Positions 34,104 through 41,972 of a stretch of DNA of 64,000 nucleotides are shown piece by piece (within the stretch, counting starts at the first letter, position 1; the number at the start of each line of letters is the position of its first letter). The notes beneath the pieces are model-generated. The model made no database searches. It was not told where the DNA came from and saw only the letters and a program-made list of their open reading frames with translations. Origin of the DNA: an uncultured Prevotellaceae bacterium (GTDB lineage Bacteria > Bacteroidota > Bacteroidia > Bacteroidales > Bacteroidaceae); contig CACYME010000017.1 in the NCBI GenBank assembly GCA_902775475.1, positions 58,659 to 122,658 of the forward strand. Reading direction: 5' to 3'. A program made the translations under genes and the position numbers.

Positions 34104-35191
34104 GGCTGTATCCGCAAAGTAAAGTTTTCCAGCTCTTCCCACACGCGGTCAACGGTGATGAGGGCATACTGCTCTTCCCGGCTCATGGCGCTGACATCGG
34201 CAATGTCAGTAGCGGCAATACCACGTGCCAGGACGCTGGTGTCCTGCGGCAGCCAGGTGGTCTTGCTGGCGCCAGGCGAACAGACGACGAGCGACGGGCA
34301 ACCCATGGCATGGACGATGTGACGGGCGCCACCCTCGTTGCCAAAGTAGGCGGTGCAGTTCGCGGCCATAGCGGCGAGCTGGCGGGGAGATTTGGCCTCG
34401 ATGTTAAGGAAGACGGGGAGGGGCTGCAAAGGAGGCTGCGAGAGGGGCTGCGACGATGTCGCAGCATAGGAGGACAGACGGTCGAAGATGCGACGGGCGT
34501 TCTCGGCCTCCTGTCCGGGGGCATAGTTGAAGATGAGCTGGAACTGGGGGAAGGCAGAGATGAAGCGATGGAGGACCTCGGTCATGCGGTCTTCGGGCCA
34601 GGTCTTGCTGGGCAGCTTGGCGGTGACGCCTACCAGCAGGACGGGGCGGCGGAAGTCGATGCCCTGCTGCTCCATGTAATGGCGGAAGTCCTGCTTCTCC
34701 TCGTCGGTGATGCTCAGCGAGAGGTTCCGGTCCTCTTTCCACCCTTTGCCCTCCATGCTCGCCCTGAGCGGCTCGGCCAGTCGCAGGTTATGGCTAATCA
34801 TGCTCTCGTTGTCCTCGCAGCCCTCGAAGCGATGGTTGAAGATGCCCCAGGTGTAGGGTTTGCGGATGCCGATGCGCCATCGGCTGCGCAGCGAGCAGAG
34901 TGCGAAGAGCATGGTGTTCGTCGTGGAGCGCATGTCGATGACGGCGTCGTAGCGCGTCTGGTGCACCGTTCGCCACACCTTCCTGATATAATTGAGCAGC
35001 GAGTGTCGCTCCTCGTCGGTGAAGGTGATGATGCGGCTGATGGCGGGATGGCCCTCGAAGAGCGGGGCAATGCGCTCGTTAAGCACAAAGTCTATCTGTG
35101 CATCGGGGAAATTGGCCTTCAGCGTCGACAGCAGCGGCGTGGCGAGGATGGCATCGCCCATCTGACGGAAGCGGATGACGAGGATTCTCAT
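34100..35191 (-). CDS. Glycosyltransferase family 9 (heptosyltransferase-type)
   Basis: 363 aa. MRILVIRFRQMGDAILATPL is the classic start of GT9/heptosyltransferases of the LPS core; later motifs are LLVGVTAKLPSKTWP and NEGGARHIVHAMGCPSLVV. It overlaps the neighbours on both sides by 4 bp. Around residues 240-258 (YAATSSQPLSQPPLQPLP) the protein has a proline-rich insert encoded by a repeat, including the GCTGCGAC palindrome at 34447-34465; the flanking sequence (FDRLSS ... VFLNIEAKSP) reads as a normal GT9 on both sides. Confidence 0.9.
   Translation of the reverse strand: MRILVIRFRQMGDAILATPLLSTLKANFPDAQIDFVLNERIAPLFEGHPAISRIITFTDEERHSLLNYIRKVWRTVHQTRYDAVIDMRSTTNTMLFALCSLRSRWRIGIRKPYTWGIFNHRFEGCEDNESMISHNLRLAEPLRASMEGKGWKEDRNLSLSITDEEKQDFRHYMEQQGIDFRRPVLLVGVTAKLPSKTWPEDRMTEVLHRFISAFPQFQLIFNYAPGQEAENARRIFDRLSSYAATSSQPLSQPPLQPLPVFLNIEAKSPRQLAAMAANCTAYFGNEGGARHIVHAMGCPSLVVCSPGASKTTWLPQDTSVLARGIAATDIADVSAMSREEQYALITVDRVWEELENFTLRIQP
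34447..34465. repeat. GCTGCGAC palindrome, copy 2, inside the GT9 gene
   Basis: GCTGCGACgatGTCGCAGC followed by ATAGGAGGACAG. The copy at 37790 has the same right flank (ATAGGGGGACAG). It is in frame with the GT9 gene and encodes part of its proline/serine-rich insert. Two partial GGCTGC units precede it (about 34424-34440). Confidence 0.8.
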
Positions 35192-36027
35192 AACAGCTCT
35201 TCTATGGTTGTTTCCTTGTAGGGGCGGTTCAGGTCCAGACGGAAGAAATGGTGCTGAATCTGCTTCTCCACCGGCGGCAGCTGCATGTAGTCGCCGTATT
35301 TGTTAGAGAGGTATTCATCGTAGTGCTCCACGCCCAGGAACTCCTTGTCCTCGAAAGCGTAGGGCTGGGGAGTGCCCAACACCCGCTTCTCGATGCAGCC
35401 GCGCAGGCCGTCGTCGTAGTCGCAGACGAACTCCGACTGCCCATAGTCGTATTTCACCATGTAGCTGCGCACCTTCCGCTGCAGTTTCTCCAGCGAGTAG
35501 CACTTGTGGAGCAGCCAGGGTAGCCACGAACGCGGCCCGTGACCATGCTTGAAGGGGTCGCGGCCACGCAGGAAGAGCAAGTGGCGCCAGAACTTGTACT
35601 TCTTGAAATGCGCCTTCCGTTCCGCCTCGTCGGCAGGAGCACCGTCGATGGGGAATACATCGATGTAGACGCCCTCGAGGAACTTGAAGTCGGGCCGTTC
35701 GAGTACGGTGGTCGAAGCGTCTTCAATCTTGGCGAAGGGATAGGGATAGGAAGGGTCGGTCTCGGGACTGATGACCTCATAGGGCTGCGGCAGCCACTCG
35801 CGCCAGTGCCGGATGAGCTGCTCATAGTCAGGGCGCGGCATGCAGATGTCCATGTCGTCGTCCCAGGGAATGAATCCCTTATGGCGCACAGCCCCGAGCA
35901 TGGTGCCTGCCCACAGGTAGTAGCGCAGGTGGTGCTCGCGGCACACACGGTCCACGGCCTCCAGATTTCCGATGATTTTCCGCTGGAGGATGCGGATATC
36001 GTAGTTGGTCTCGTTATGCAGTCTCAT
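35188..36027 (-). CDS. LicD-family phosphotransferase (paralogue 3)
   Basis: 279 aa with GTMLGAVRHKGFIPWDDDMD and CMPRPDYEQLIRHW. Third LicD paralogue of the window. It overlaps the LPS kinase upstream and the GT9 gene downstream by 4 bp each, so it belongs to the LPS set. Probably adds a phospho-substituent to LPS or core glycan; the donor is unknown. Confidence 0.9.
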   Translation of the reverse strand: MRLHNETNYDIRILQRKIIGNLEAVDRVCREHHLRYYLWAGTMLGAVRHKGFIPWDDDMDICMPRPDYEQLIRHWREWLPQPYEVISPETDPSYPYPFAKIEDASTTVLERPDFKFLEGVYIDVFPIDGAPADEAERKAHFKKYKFWRHLLFLRGRDPFKHGHGPRSWLPWLLHKCYSLEKLQRKVRSYMVKYDYGQSEFVCDYDDGLRGCIEKRVLGTPQPYAFEDKEFLGVEHYDEYLSNKYGDYMQLPPVEKQIQHHFFRLDLNRPYKETTIEELL

Positions 36028-36776
36028 AGTTCGAGTTTGAATTCCATTTCACGTTTTTTTTGATAGCGAGTCCAGAACCGCGCCCTTGCCTGCATGGTGA
36101 TGTCGGTGCAGGCCTGCGGACTGAAGCCCCGCTGCCGTGCATACTCCCTGACCAGCAGCTGGATGAACCGCTTAGGCCCCCAGAGGCGGGCGAAGCTGCG
36201 GGCGCCGTCCTCCATGCTGACGGGGCCAAAGCGCATGCGGTTGATGTCGACGATGGCAAAGCCGTCGGCTCCGTCCCACAAGATGTTGCCTGGCGAGAAG
36301 TCCAGGTGGAGCACCTCCTGCCGGTGCATGTGGGCAGCGAAGCACGCCAACGCATTGGCCACGGGTTCATAGACCTCAGGGGCAGCGTCGCCCATCTCGT
36401 AGAGCAGATGAGCGTAAGTACACTGGACGGTGACGAGCCATGCGTGCTGCAAAAGCCCCAGGGCGTTGCGGTCTTCTATGTAGGCCACGGCCTCGGGCGT
36501 CTCGATGCCTTTCTGCAGCAGCCGTGCGGGATAGATGAACGCCCGCCGTCCCTTGGGCTGGCGCAGGCCACAGGAATAGACCACGCGGTTCAGGCCCCGT
36601 GGCTGCTGGAAGCGCTTCACGTTCAGCTCCATGCCGTCGGGTGCCGTCATCTTCACAATCAGGTTTCGCCGACCGCCATAGATGTACGTTCCCTCCTTCT
36701 CCATCGACTGGGGGATGCGCTCCACGAACGTCCGCAGATGCTCGTACCTGGGATTGATGTCAATGCGCCTACTCAT
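36024..36776 (-). CDS. LPS kinase, InaA/WaaP/Kdo-kinase-like
   Basis: 250 aa protein-kinase-fold enzyme predicted to phosphorylate a sugar of the LPS inner core in the cytoplasm. Catalytic loop VLHLDFSPGNILW (HxDxxxxN) and the metal-binding VDINR in place of DFG, both typical of the Kdo/WaaP family; the lysine of LNVKRF is the likely ATP-binding residue. It overlaps the LicD gene by 4 bp. Upstream is a simple-repeat spacer. Confidence 0.85.
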   Translation of the reverse strand: MSRRIDINPRYEHLRTFVERIPQSMEKEGTYIYGGRRNLIVKMTAPDGMELNVKRFQQPRGLNRVVYSCGLRQPKGRRAFIYPARLLQKGIETPEAVAYIEDRNALGLLQHAWLVTVQCTYAHLLYEMGDAAPEVYEPVANALACFAAHMHRQEVLHLDFSPGNILWDGADGFAIVDINRMRFGPVSMEDGARSFARLWGPKRFIQLLVREYARQRGFSPQACTDITMQARARFWTRYQKKREMEFKLEL

Positions 36777-36835
36777 GCCTCACTCATCACTCAACACTCA
36801 TCACTCAACTCTCATCACTCAACTCTCAACATTCT
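36777..36835. repeat. Simple repeat ACTCTCATCACTCA at the acyltransferase-kinase junction
   Basis: About eight imperfect CTCA-containing units, for example CTCAACTCTCATCACTCAAC. On the coding strand it reads GTTGAGAGTTGAGTGATGAG and spans the stop codon of the acyltransferase gene, so the last residues (NVES) are repeat-encoded. Similar DNA lies at 38790-38819 and 63515-63536. Confidence 0.75.
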
Positions 36836-37769
36836 CACGCGGTATGGCCCTGCCGTTCACCATCACATACTGGCGGTCGAACTCCTCGTGGGTGCGCTTC
36901 CAGCGGTTGTGCGTCCAGAGGTAGAAGTCGGGCTGGCGGCGGATGGTCTCCTCAAGCATCTGGAAGAAGCGCACGGTAATCTGGTTCTCAGGCTCCTGCG
37001 CAGCATGCTTGCTGACCAGGCGCAAGGTGCACACATAGTATCCGCGGCGTGGCCGCTCCATGTCGAAATAGAACACGGCGTTGTCCTTCTTGCGCATGAT
37101 GCGCTCGCCCCCGGTGAAGACGGGTGTGTCGTGGTTCAGGAAGTTGAGCCACAGGTGAATGTTGTGCCATCGGGGAGCCTGGTCGCTGACGTAGCCGAAG
37201 AGATAATGGCGCTGCTCGCGGCCCAGTGCCACCAGATGGCGCAGGATGTCCTGCTTGGCCACGCACAGTGCTCCGTGGGCCGAGCGGAGATCGATGAACA
37301 GGCGGTCGAAGGTTTCGTTGTAGAGCGGGTGATAGATAAGCCCTACCGCGGCATCAGGAAAGCGCGTGAAAGACAGCTGTACGGCCGCCAGCCACTCCCA
37401 GTTGCAGTAGTGGCCCAGGATGCCGGCGCAGTCCTGTCCCTCAGCGAAGCATTGCTCCAGCTGTTCAGCTCCGCGGAACTCCATTCGGCGCTGCAGGTTC
37501 TTGTTGCTGATGGTGAGCAGCTTGATGGTCTCCACGGCATAGTCGCACAGCCAGCGGTAGAAGCGCCGCTCTGTCTGTTTCAGCTCCTTCTCGCTCTTCT
37601 CGGGGAACGACGAAGTGAGGTTCTTCCTCACCACCTTTCGCCTGTACCTTACTATATTATAGACCAGCACGAAGAAGCAGTCGGCCAGCCCGTAGAGCAC
37701 CCAGAAGGGCAGCAGCGACAGCAGGTAGACCACGCCATACAGTAAATAATAGGTCAGTTTCTTCATCAT
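36819..37769 (-). CDS. Lysophospholipid/lipid A acyltransferase (LpxL/HtrB family)
   Basis: 316 aa from the ATG at 37769. Adds an acyl chain to lipid A or a related lipid at the inner membrane. Hydrophobic N-terminal helix (YYLLYGVVYLLSLLPFWVLY), then the catalytic HxxxxE-type motif in GHYCNWEW and later GGERIMRKKDNAVFYF. Length and order are normal. The frame is open upstream to 37796, but that part is repeat sequence. It lies within the LPS set between PAP2 and LPS kinase. Confidence 0.88.
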   Translation of the reverse strand: MMKKLTYYLLYGVVYLLSLLPFWVLYGLADCFFVLVYNIVRYRRKVVRKNLTSSFPEKSEKELKQTERRFYRWLCDYAVETIKLLTISNKNLQRRMEFRGAEQLEQCFAEGQDCAGILGHYCNWEWLAAVQLSFTRFPDAAVGLIYHPLYNETFDRLFIDLRSAHGALCVAKQDILRHLVALGREQRHYLFGYVSDQAPRWHNIHLWLNFLNHDTPVFTGGERIMRKKDNAVFYFDMERPRRGYYVCTLRLVSKHAAQEPENQITVRFFQMLEETIRRQPDFYLWTHNRWKRTHEEFDRQYVMVNGRAIPRENVES

Positions 37770-37789
37770 TGAATTATCTATATTTTGGG

Positions 37790-37808
37790 GCTGCAACGGT
37801 GTTGCAGC
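37790..37808. repeat. GCTGCAAC palindrome, copy 3
   Basis: GCTGCAACggtGTTGCAGC, followed by ATAGGGGGACAG; the same unit as 34447-34465 with two compensating stem changes (G to A paired with C to T). It is intercistronic, between PAP2 and acyltransferase. Confidence 0.8.
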
Positions 37809-37829
37809 ATAGGGGGACAGGGGGACAGG

Positions 37830-38801
37830 CTAACGGCGAGCGCCGAACACTTGCAGCCGGTACACCCAGCGCAGCAGCCAGTAGAGAGCCGTGCCGGCGA
37901 AGAGCCCGGCGATGGCGTCGATGGCATAGTGGGCCTGGATGTAGAAGGTGGCGAAGAACATCAGCACCGTCAGTATCAGCAGGGGCAAGAACAGGCGCAG
38001 GGAGCGGGCCTCCCATGCCAGCCAGAGCAGCACCACGGAGACGCCCACATGGCTCGAGGGGAAGGCCGCCGTGGGCCGTTCGCCAGCGTTGTGGGCCTGC
38101 TGCACCAGGTCGCGGAACAGCCCCTGCCCCGGTATGGGCAGCGACTCCTGATGGGAGAGGAAATAGTGGCCCAGGGCGGGGAAATGGCCCGCCGCTATCT
38201 GGTCGGTGCCCACCGCCTCGTAGTAGAACTGCGGACCGGCGACGGGCAGGAAGATGAACACCACGTAGAAGAGGAAGAACGATGCCAGGATGACGAACGC
38301 GGAATAGGCAAAGCGCTCGTAGCGCTTCAGGAAGTAATAGGCGGCCACGGCACCTATCATGGGATAGTAGCTCACATAGCCCAGGCAGAGCGGCTCGCTG
38401 ACCCACGGCGAGCTGAACTGCGGGCTGAACAGCAGCGCGGGCTGACAGCCGAAGAGCGCCTGCTCGCAACTGGCGAAGACATGGTCGAGGTTCACGAAGA
38501 GGCGGTTGAACTCGTAGGTGTCGGGGTACCACCAGCCCAGCAGGCACAACTGTCCGACGACGCGCAGCAGCATCGTTAGCTTCGAGGGCTTCCAGCGATA
38601 GAGCTGCCACAGCACCAGCGTCAGTGCCACAACGCCCACCCTGCCCAGCAGCATGGGCACGGGGCTGACCAGCTGCCCCCACAGCAGGGCAATGAGCACC
38701 AGCGTGAAGGCGCTATAGGCCAGCACGGCCCACTCAAACAAGCACAATTCCTTTCTTTTCAACTTCAAACTTCCAACTCCTAAACTAAAGTCTCTCAACA
38801 C
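37830..38801 (-). CDS. PAP2-superfamily membrane phosphatase/transferase
   Basis: About 323 aa from a GTG at 38801. Several transmembrane helices. PAP2 motifs: the FPSSHVGVS active-site histidine motif and AHYAIDAIAG. Overall it resembles the PAP2_3 (inositolphosphotransferase Aur1-like) group, which acts on lipid-linked phosphates at the membrane. The first 18 residues (LRDFSLGVGSLKLKRKE) are encoded by simple repeat DNA; a TTG start at about 38747, after AGAAAGGAA, is a reasonable alternative. It may modify lipid A phosphates or make a phosphorylated ceramide-type lipid; the sequence does not decide. Confidence 0.82.
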   Translation of the reverse strand: MLRDFSLGVGSLKLKRKELCLFEWAVLAYSAFTLVLIALLWGQLVSPVPMLLGRVGVVALTLVLWQLYRWKPSKLTMLLRVVGQLCLLGWWYPDTYEFNRLFVNLDHVFASCEQALFGCQPALLFSPQFSSPWVSEPLCLGYVSYYPMIGAVAAYYFLKRYERFAYSAFVILASFFLFYVVFIFLPVAGPQFYYEAVGTDQIAAGHFPALGHYFLSHQESLPIPGQGLFRDLVQQAHNAGERPTAAFPSSHVGVSVVLLWLAWEARSLRLFLPLLILTVLMFFATFYIQAHYAIDAIAGLFAGTALYWLLRWVYRLQVFGARR

Positions 38802-38816
38802 TCAACTCTCAACACA
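38750..38816. repeat. Simple repeat spacer between SDR and PAP2 genes
   Basis: Begins right after the SDR stop. Contains CTCAACACTCAACTCTCAAC (38794-38813), then AACTTCAAACTTCCAACTCC (38761-38780). On the coding strand this gives TTGAGAGTTGAG and TTAGGAGTTGGAAG, the same word set seen in several other gaps. Confidence 0.7.
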
Positions 38817-39848
38817 TCACAGCCACCCGTTCTCCTTATACCACTGGATGGTCATCTTCACGCCCTGCTCCAGCTGGTAGAGCGGCAGGTAGCCCAGTTC
38901 CTCGCGTGCCGGCTTGATGTCGCATCGCCAGTTGCGCTGCTTCAGAATGTGGTATTTGTCGTTGTTCAGTGCCGAGATCTTCCCCGTCAGATGGCCGATG
39001 ATGTCGCCGAAGAAGGTGACCACGCGGAGCACCCAGATGGGCGCCGTGATGCGAATCCACCAGGGGTGGCCCAGCTCCTCGCGGATAAGGTTGCTGAAGG
39101 TCGTCGACTGGTAGACCTCGCCATCGCTGAGGAAATACTTGCGCCCCGTCTCCCCATAGTCACAGGCCAGGAAGACGGCCTGCACCACGTCGAGCACGTA
39201 GACGAAGGTGATGTCCTGTCGACGGTAGCCTACGGCGAAGTCAGAGTGCTGCTTGATGCTCTTCGCCATGAGGAAGTAGTCGCGCTCACGAGGCCCGTAG
39301 ACACCCGTCGGACGGAGCACCACGTAGGGGAACTCGCCCACCTCCTCGCGGTAGGCACGGCTCTCGTCGGCACTGTTCAGCGCGTCGAGCCATTGCTCGG
39401 CCTGCAGCTTGCTGCGCCCGTAGTCGGTGTTGGGGTGCGGCGTGTCGTACTCGCGTATCTCGGTGTAGGGCTGCTTTTCGCGGATAGCCCCGAAGACGCT
39501 CAGCGAGCTGATGTAGACGAAGCGCTCGATAGGCATCCGCAGCGCCATCAGCGCCCGCACCAGGTTCTTCGTGCCCTCGGTGTTCACGCGGTAGAAGTCG
39601 TCCTTGTTCAGGCACTTCGTCACGCCGGCGGCATGCACCACGTAGTCGAACTCGTGGCCATAGAGCTGTATCTCCAGGTCCTTCTGGCTCGACAGGTTCA
39701 GCTCGATGAAGTGGATGCGCTCGTCTTGCAGGTACTGCTTCGAGCTGCTGCCGCGCACCGCTGCCCAGGTGTCCATGCCCAGGCGGAGCGCCTCTTCCAC
39801 AATGAACGAGCCAATGAAGCCACTGGCTCCCGTCACTAATATTTTCAT
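38817..39848 (-). CDS. NAD-dependent epimerase/dehydratase (extended SDR)
   Basis: 343 aa from the ATG at 39848. MKILVTGASGFIGSFIVEEA gives the GxxGxxG NAD site; SLSVFGA, the catalytic TDYGRSKLQAEQW (YxxxK) and RPTGVYGPRERDY follow. It is of the sugar-nucleotide epimerase/reductase type; the exact substrate is not readable. First gene of the minus-strand LPS set, with a promoter about 20 bp before the start. Frames further upstream would start before the predicted transcription start, so I chose 39848. Confidence 0.87.
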   Translation of the reverse strand: MKILVTGASGFIGSFIVEEALRLGMDTWAAVRGSSSKQYLQDERIHFIELNLSSQKDLEIQLYGHEFDYVVHAAGVTKCLNKDDFYRVNTEGTKNLVRALMALRMPIERFVYISSLSVFGAIREKQPYTEIREYDTPHPNTDYGRSKLQAEQWLDALNSADESRAYREEVGEFPYVVLRPTGVYGPRERDYFLMAKSIKQHSDFAVGYRRQDITFVYVLDVVQAVFLACDYGETGRKYFLSDGEVYQSTTFSNLIREELGHPWWIRITAPIWVLRVVTFFGDIIGHLTGKISALNNDKYHILKQRNWRCDIKPAREELGYLPLYQLEQGVKMTIQWYKENGWL

Positions 39849-39869
39849 AGTCGTATGCTTATTTCGGTG

Positions 39870-39900
39870 CAAAGATAGTGATTATTTCGCAGAAAGCCAA
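39870..39900 (-). promoter_or_regulatory. Promoter of the LPS operon
   Basis: Minus strand: TTTG-like element at 39901-39898, a 20-bp spacer, TATCTTTG (39877-39870). It gives a short leader to the ATG at 39848. Confidence 0.7.
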
Positions 39901-39999
39901 ATTTTAGCCCGTCTTGGTGCAGAAAAAAAATAGGATTATCAGCAAATGTTCCACAAAATTCGTTTCTAAATTTTTGTTAATTTAGTTCCCAAAATGAAC

Positions 40000-40270
40000 A
40001 CTCAACCCCCTTCATATTTCAAAAATTTTGCGCGAGAAACTTTTTGGCTGAAAAAACGCGAGTTTTGAGGGGTTTTGCTAAACAACTGAAATATATACAC
40101 TTATGCTCATTTTTGCAAAAAAAGGCGGCGGACGGCTGAAAAAAGTCAACGCCAAATTTTCAAAAGGCGTTGACTTTTGAAAATTTGGCGTGCTTACAGA
40201 AGTGGCAGTCGAGGCAAAAAATCGCAAAAAAATGGCCAAAATTTTGCACAGAACGGGTATTAATGTGCAG
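40000..40270. repeat. Structured noncoding element, copy 2
   Basis: Block 1 at 40029-40069 (TGCGCGAGAAAC ... ACGCGAGTTTTGAG); block 2 is AAAAGTCAACGCC (40141-40153) / GGCGTTGACTTTT (40166-40178), again a perfect 13-bp stem with a 12-nt loop; block 3 is TGCACA (40245-40250) / TGTGCA (40264-40269). In this copy CGCCAAATTTTC (40150-40161) is also exactly complementary to GAAAATTTGGCG (40179-40190), a stem that excludes the first. Block 1 to block 2 spacing is kept (112 bp in both copies, measured from the block 1 start); block 2 to 3 spacing is not. No gene lies in 39902-40450. Confidence 0.8.
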
Positions 40271-40452
40271 AATTTAACCTTTTTTAATCCTCGCAGGCAA
40301 GTCGAATCAGCTTCTTGAGGGCAAAAAAGGGGCGTTTTTCGAGCAAAAATGACTCGTCAGGACGAACTTTTTTTAGTGGTAATTTTGAACACTATTTTGA
40401 CGGTGCCACCCTGGTGCCGATTCATGAAACAATGAAGTTTATCCCTCTTAAT

Positions 40453-40483
40453 TTTGCTATTTCATTTTTTATTGCTATTTTTG
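40453..40483 (+). promoter_or_regulatory. Promoter of the GH29-GH95 fucosidase pair
   Basis: TTTG (40453-40456), a 19-bp spacer, TATTTTTG (40476-40483). The GH29 gene begins 23 bp downstream. Confidence 0.65.
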
Positions 40484-40505
40484 CAGCAAAGTTTCAAAAC
40501 AATCG

Positions 40506-41897
40506 ATGATCAACATGATGATCAGCAATCTTTACAGACGAATGGCCACCGCCCTGCTGGCGCTGCTCCCGCTGACGCTGACGGCGCAGACGGACAACAT
40601 CCACGAGCAGAGCGACGGCTACGAATGGCCCACCGACGAGCTGGTGGTCAAGAACCTGCGGGCATGGCAGGACCTGAAGTTCGGCGTGCTGCTCCACTGG
40701 GGGCTCTACGCCGTGCCGGGCATCGTGGAGTCGTGGAGCATCTGCGACGAGCCGTGGATCAGGCGCGACACCACCCGCACCTATCAGCAGTATCTCGACT
40801 GGTACTGGGGCCTGGCCGACCAGTTCCGCCCCACGCAGTTCGACCCCCGGCAGTGGGCCACGGCCTGCAGCAACGCGGGCATGAAGTACATGATTTTCAC
40901 CACGAAGCACCACGACGGCTTCTGCATGTACGACTCCCGTGAGACTGACTTCACCATCGCCCGCCACGCCTTCCGCGACGACGAGCGACGCGACGTGCTC
41001 CGCCATGTGTTCGACGCCTACCGCGACGAGGGCTTCACCATCGGCGCCTACTTCTCGAAGCCCGACTGGCACTCGCAGTACTACTGGTGGGACGTCTACG
41101 CCAAGAAGGGGCGCAACGTGAACTACCCCGTGGAGCAGTATCCCTGGCGCTGGCAGCAGTTCAAGCAGTTCACCCACCGCCAGATGGAGGAGATACTGAC
41201 GCGCTACGGCCGCGTGGACATCCTCTGGCTCGACGGCGGATGGGTGTGGCCTGGCCGCTACGGGCAGGACATCGACATGCCCGCCGTGGCACGCATGGCC
41301 CGCAGCCACCAGCCCGGTCTCATCATCGTTGACCGCACCATACGCGGACCCTACGAGAACTACCAGACGCCAGAGCGCAACGTGCCCGAACGGCAGCTCG
41401 ACTACCCCTGGGAGAGCTGCATACCCCTGACCGACGACTGGGGCTGGACGCCTCGGGCCCGCTACAAGACGGCCCAGGAGGTCATCGGCACGCTCATCGA
41501 GATTGTGGCCAAGGGCGGCAACCTGGTGCTCGGCGTAGGGCCTACGCCCGAAGGCCTCATCAACCCCGAAGCCACCGAGCGCCTGCACGCCATCGGTGAG
41601 TGGCTGCGACAATATGGCACAGCCATCTACGCCACCACCATCACACCCCACTACCACGAGGGCAACCTGTGGTTCACCGCCTCGAAGGACGGCACGAAGA
41701 AGTATGCCATCTACCGTCTGCCCGACGGCGAGACGCTGCCAGCTCAGCTCTCGTGGACCACGAACACGCCCAGCAAGAGCATCCGCCTGCTCAGCACGGG
41801 CAAGCGCCTGAAATACTCCCTCAGCGACGACGGCCACGTCACCGTCACCCTACCCAAGGGCCTCCCCCAGCAGTCGCTCGCCCTGGAAATTCTTTAA
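40506..41897 (+). CDS. Alpha-L-fucosidase, GH29
   Basis: 463 aa, shorter if Met4, Met5 or Met13 is the start. A signal peptide ending LTLTAQ predicts export to the periplasm or surface. GH29 motifs: FGVLLHWGLYAVP, YMIFTTKHHDGFCMYDS, and the nucleophile Asp243 in DILWLDGGW. LIEIVAKGGNLVLGVGPTPEG is another family hallmark. Removes alpha-linked fucose from host-type or plant glycans. It is paired with the GH95 gene 75 bp downstream; the two types cover different fucose linkages. Confidence 0.93.
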   Translation: MINMMISNLYRRMATALLALLPLTLTAQTDNIHEQSDGYEWPTDELVVKNLRAWQDLKFGVLLHWGLYAVPGIVESWSICDEPWIRRDTTRTYQQYLDWYWGLADQFRPTQFDPRQWATACSNAGMKYMIFTTKHHDGFCMYDSRETDFTIARHAFRDDERRDVLRHVFDAYRDEGFTIGAYFSKPDWHSQYYWWDVYAKKGRNVNYPVEQYPWRWQQFKQFTHRQMEEILTRYGRVDILWLDGGWVWPGRYGQDIDMPAVARMARSHQPGLIIVDRTIRGPYENYQTPERNVPERQLDYPWESCIPLTDDWGWTPRARYKTAQEVIGTLIEIVAKGGNLVLGVGPTPEGLINPEATERLHAIGEWLRQYGTAIYATTITPHYHEGNLWFTASKDGTKKYAIYRLPDGETLPAQLSWTTNTPSKSIRLLSTGKRLKYSLSDDGHVTVTLPKGLPQQSLALEIL

Positions 41898-41966
41898 TCA
41901 CAAAACTATCGTCCTTTAACTCCCCCTTAAAATCACAGAACTATCGTCCTTTAACTCCCCCCAAAA
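41897..41966. repeat. 35-bp direct repeat between GH29 and GH95
   Basis: Two near-identical tandem units (41897-41931 and 41932-41966) sharing CTATCGTCCTTTAACTCCCC, starting at the GH29 stop codon. The same string occurs at about 47919-47938 before the WG-repeat lipoprotein gene. Confidence 0.85.
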
Positions 41967-41972
41967 AATCGC

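Noticed and set aside
36777-36835. CRISPR-like array
   Set aside because: Units are 7-14 bp and imperfect with no spacers; it is a simple repeat.
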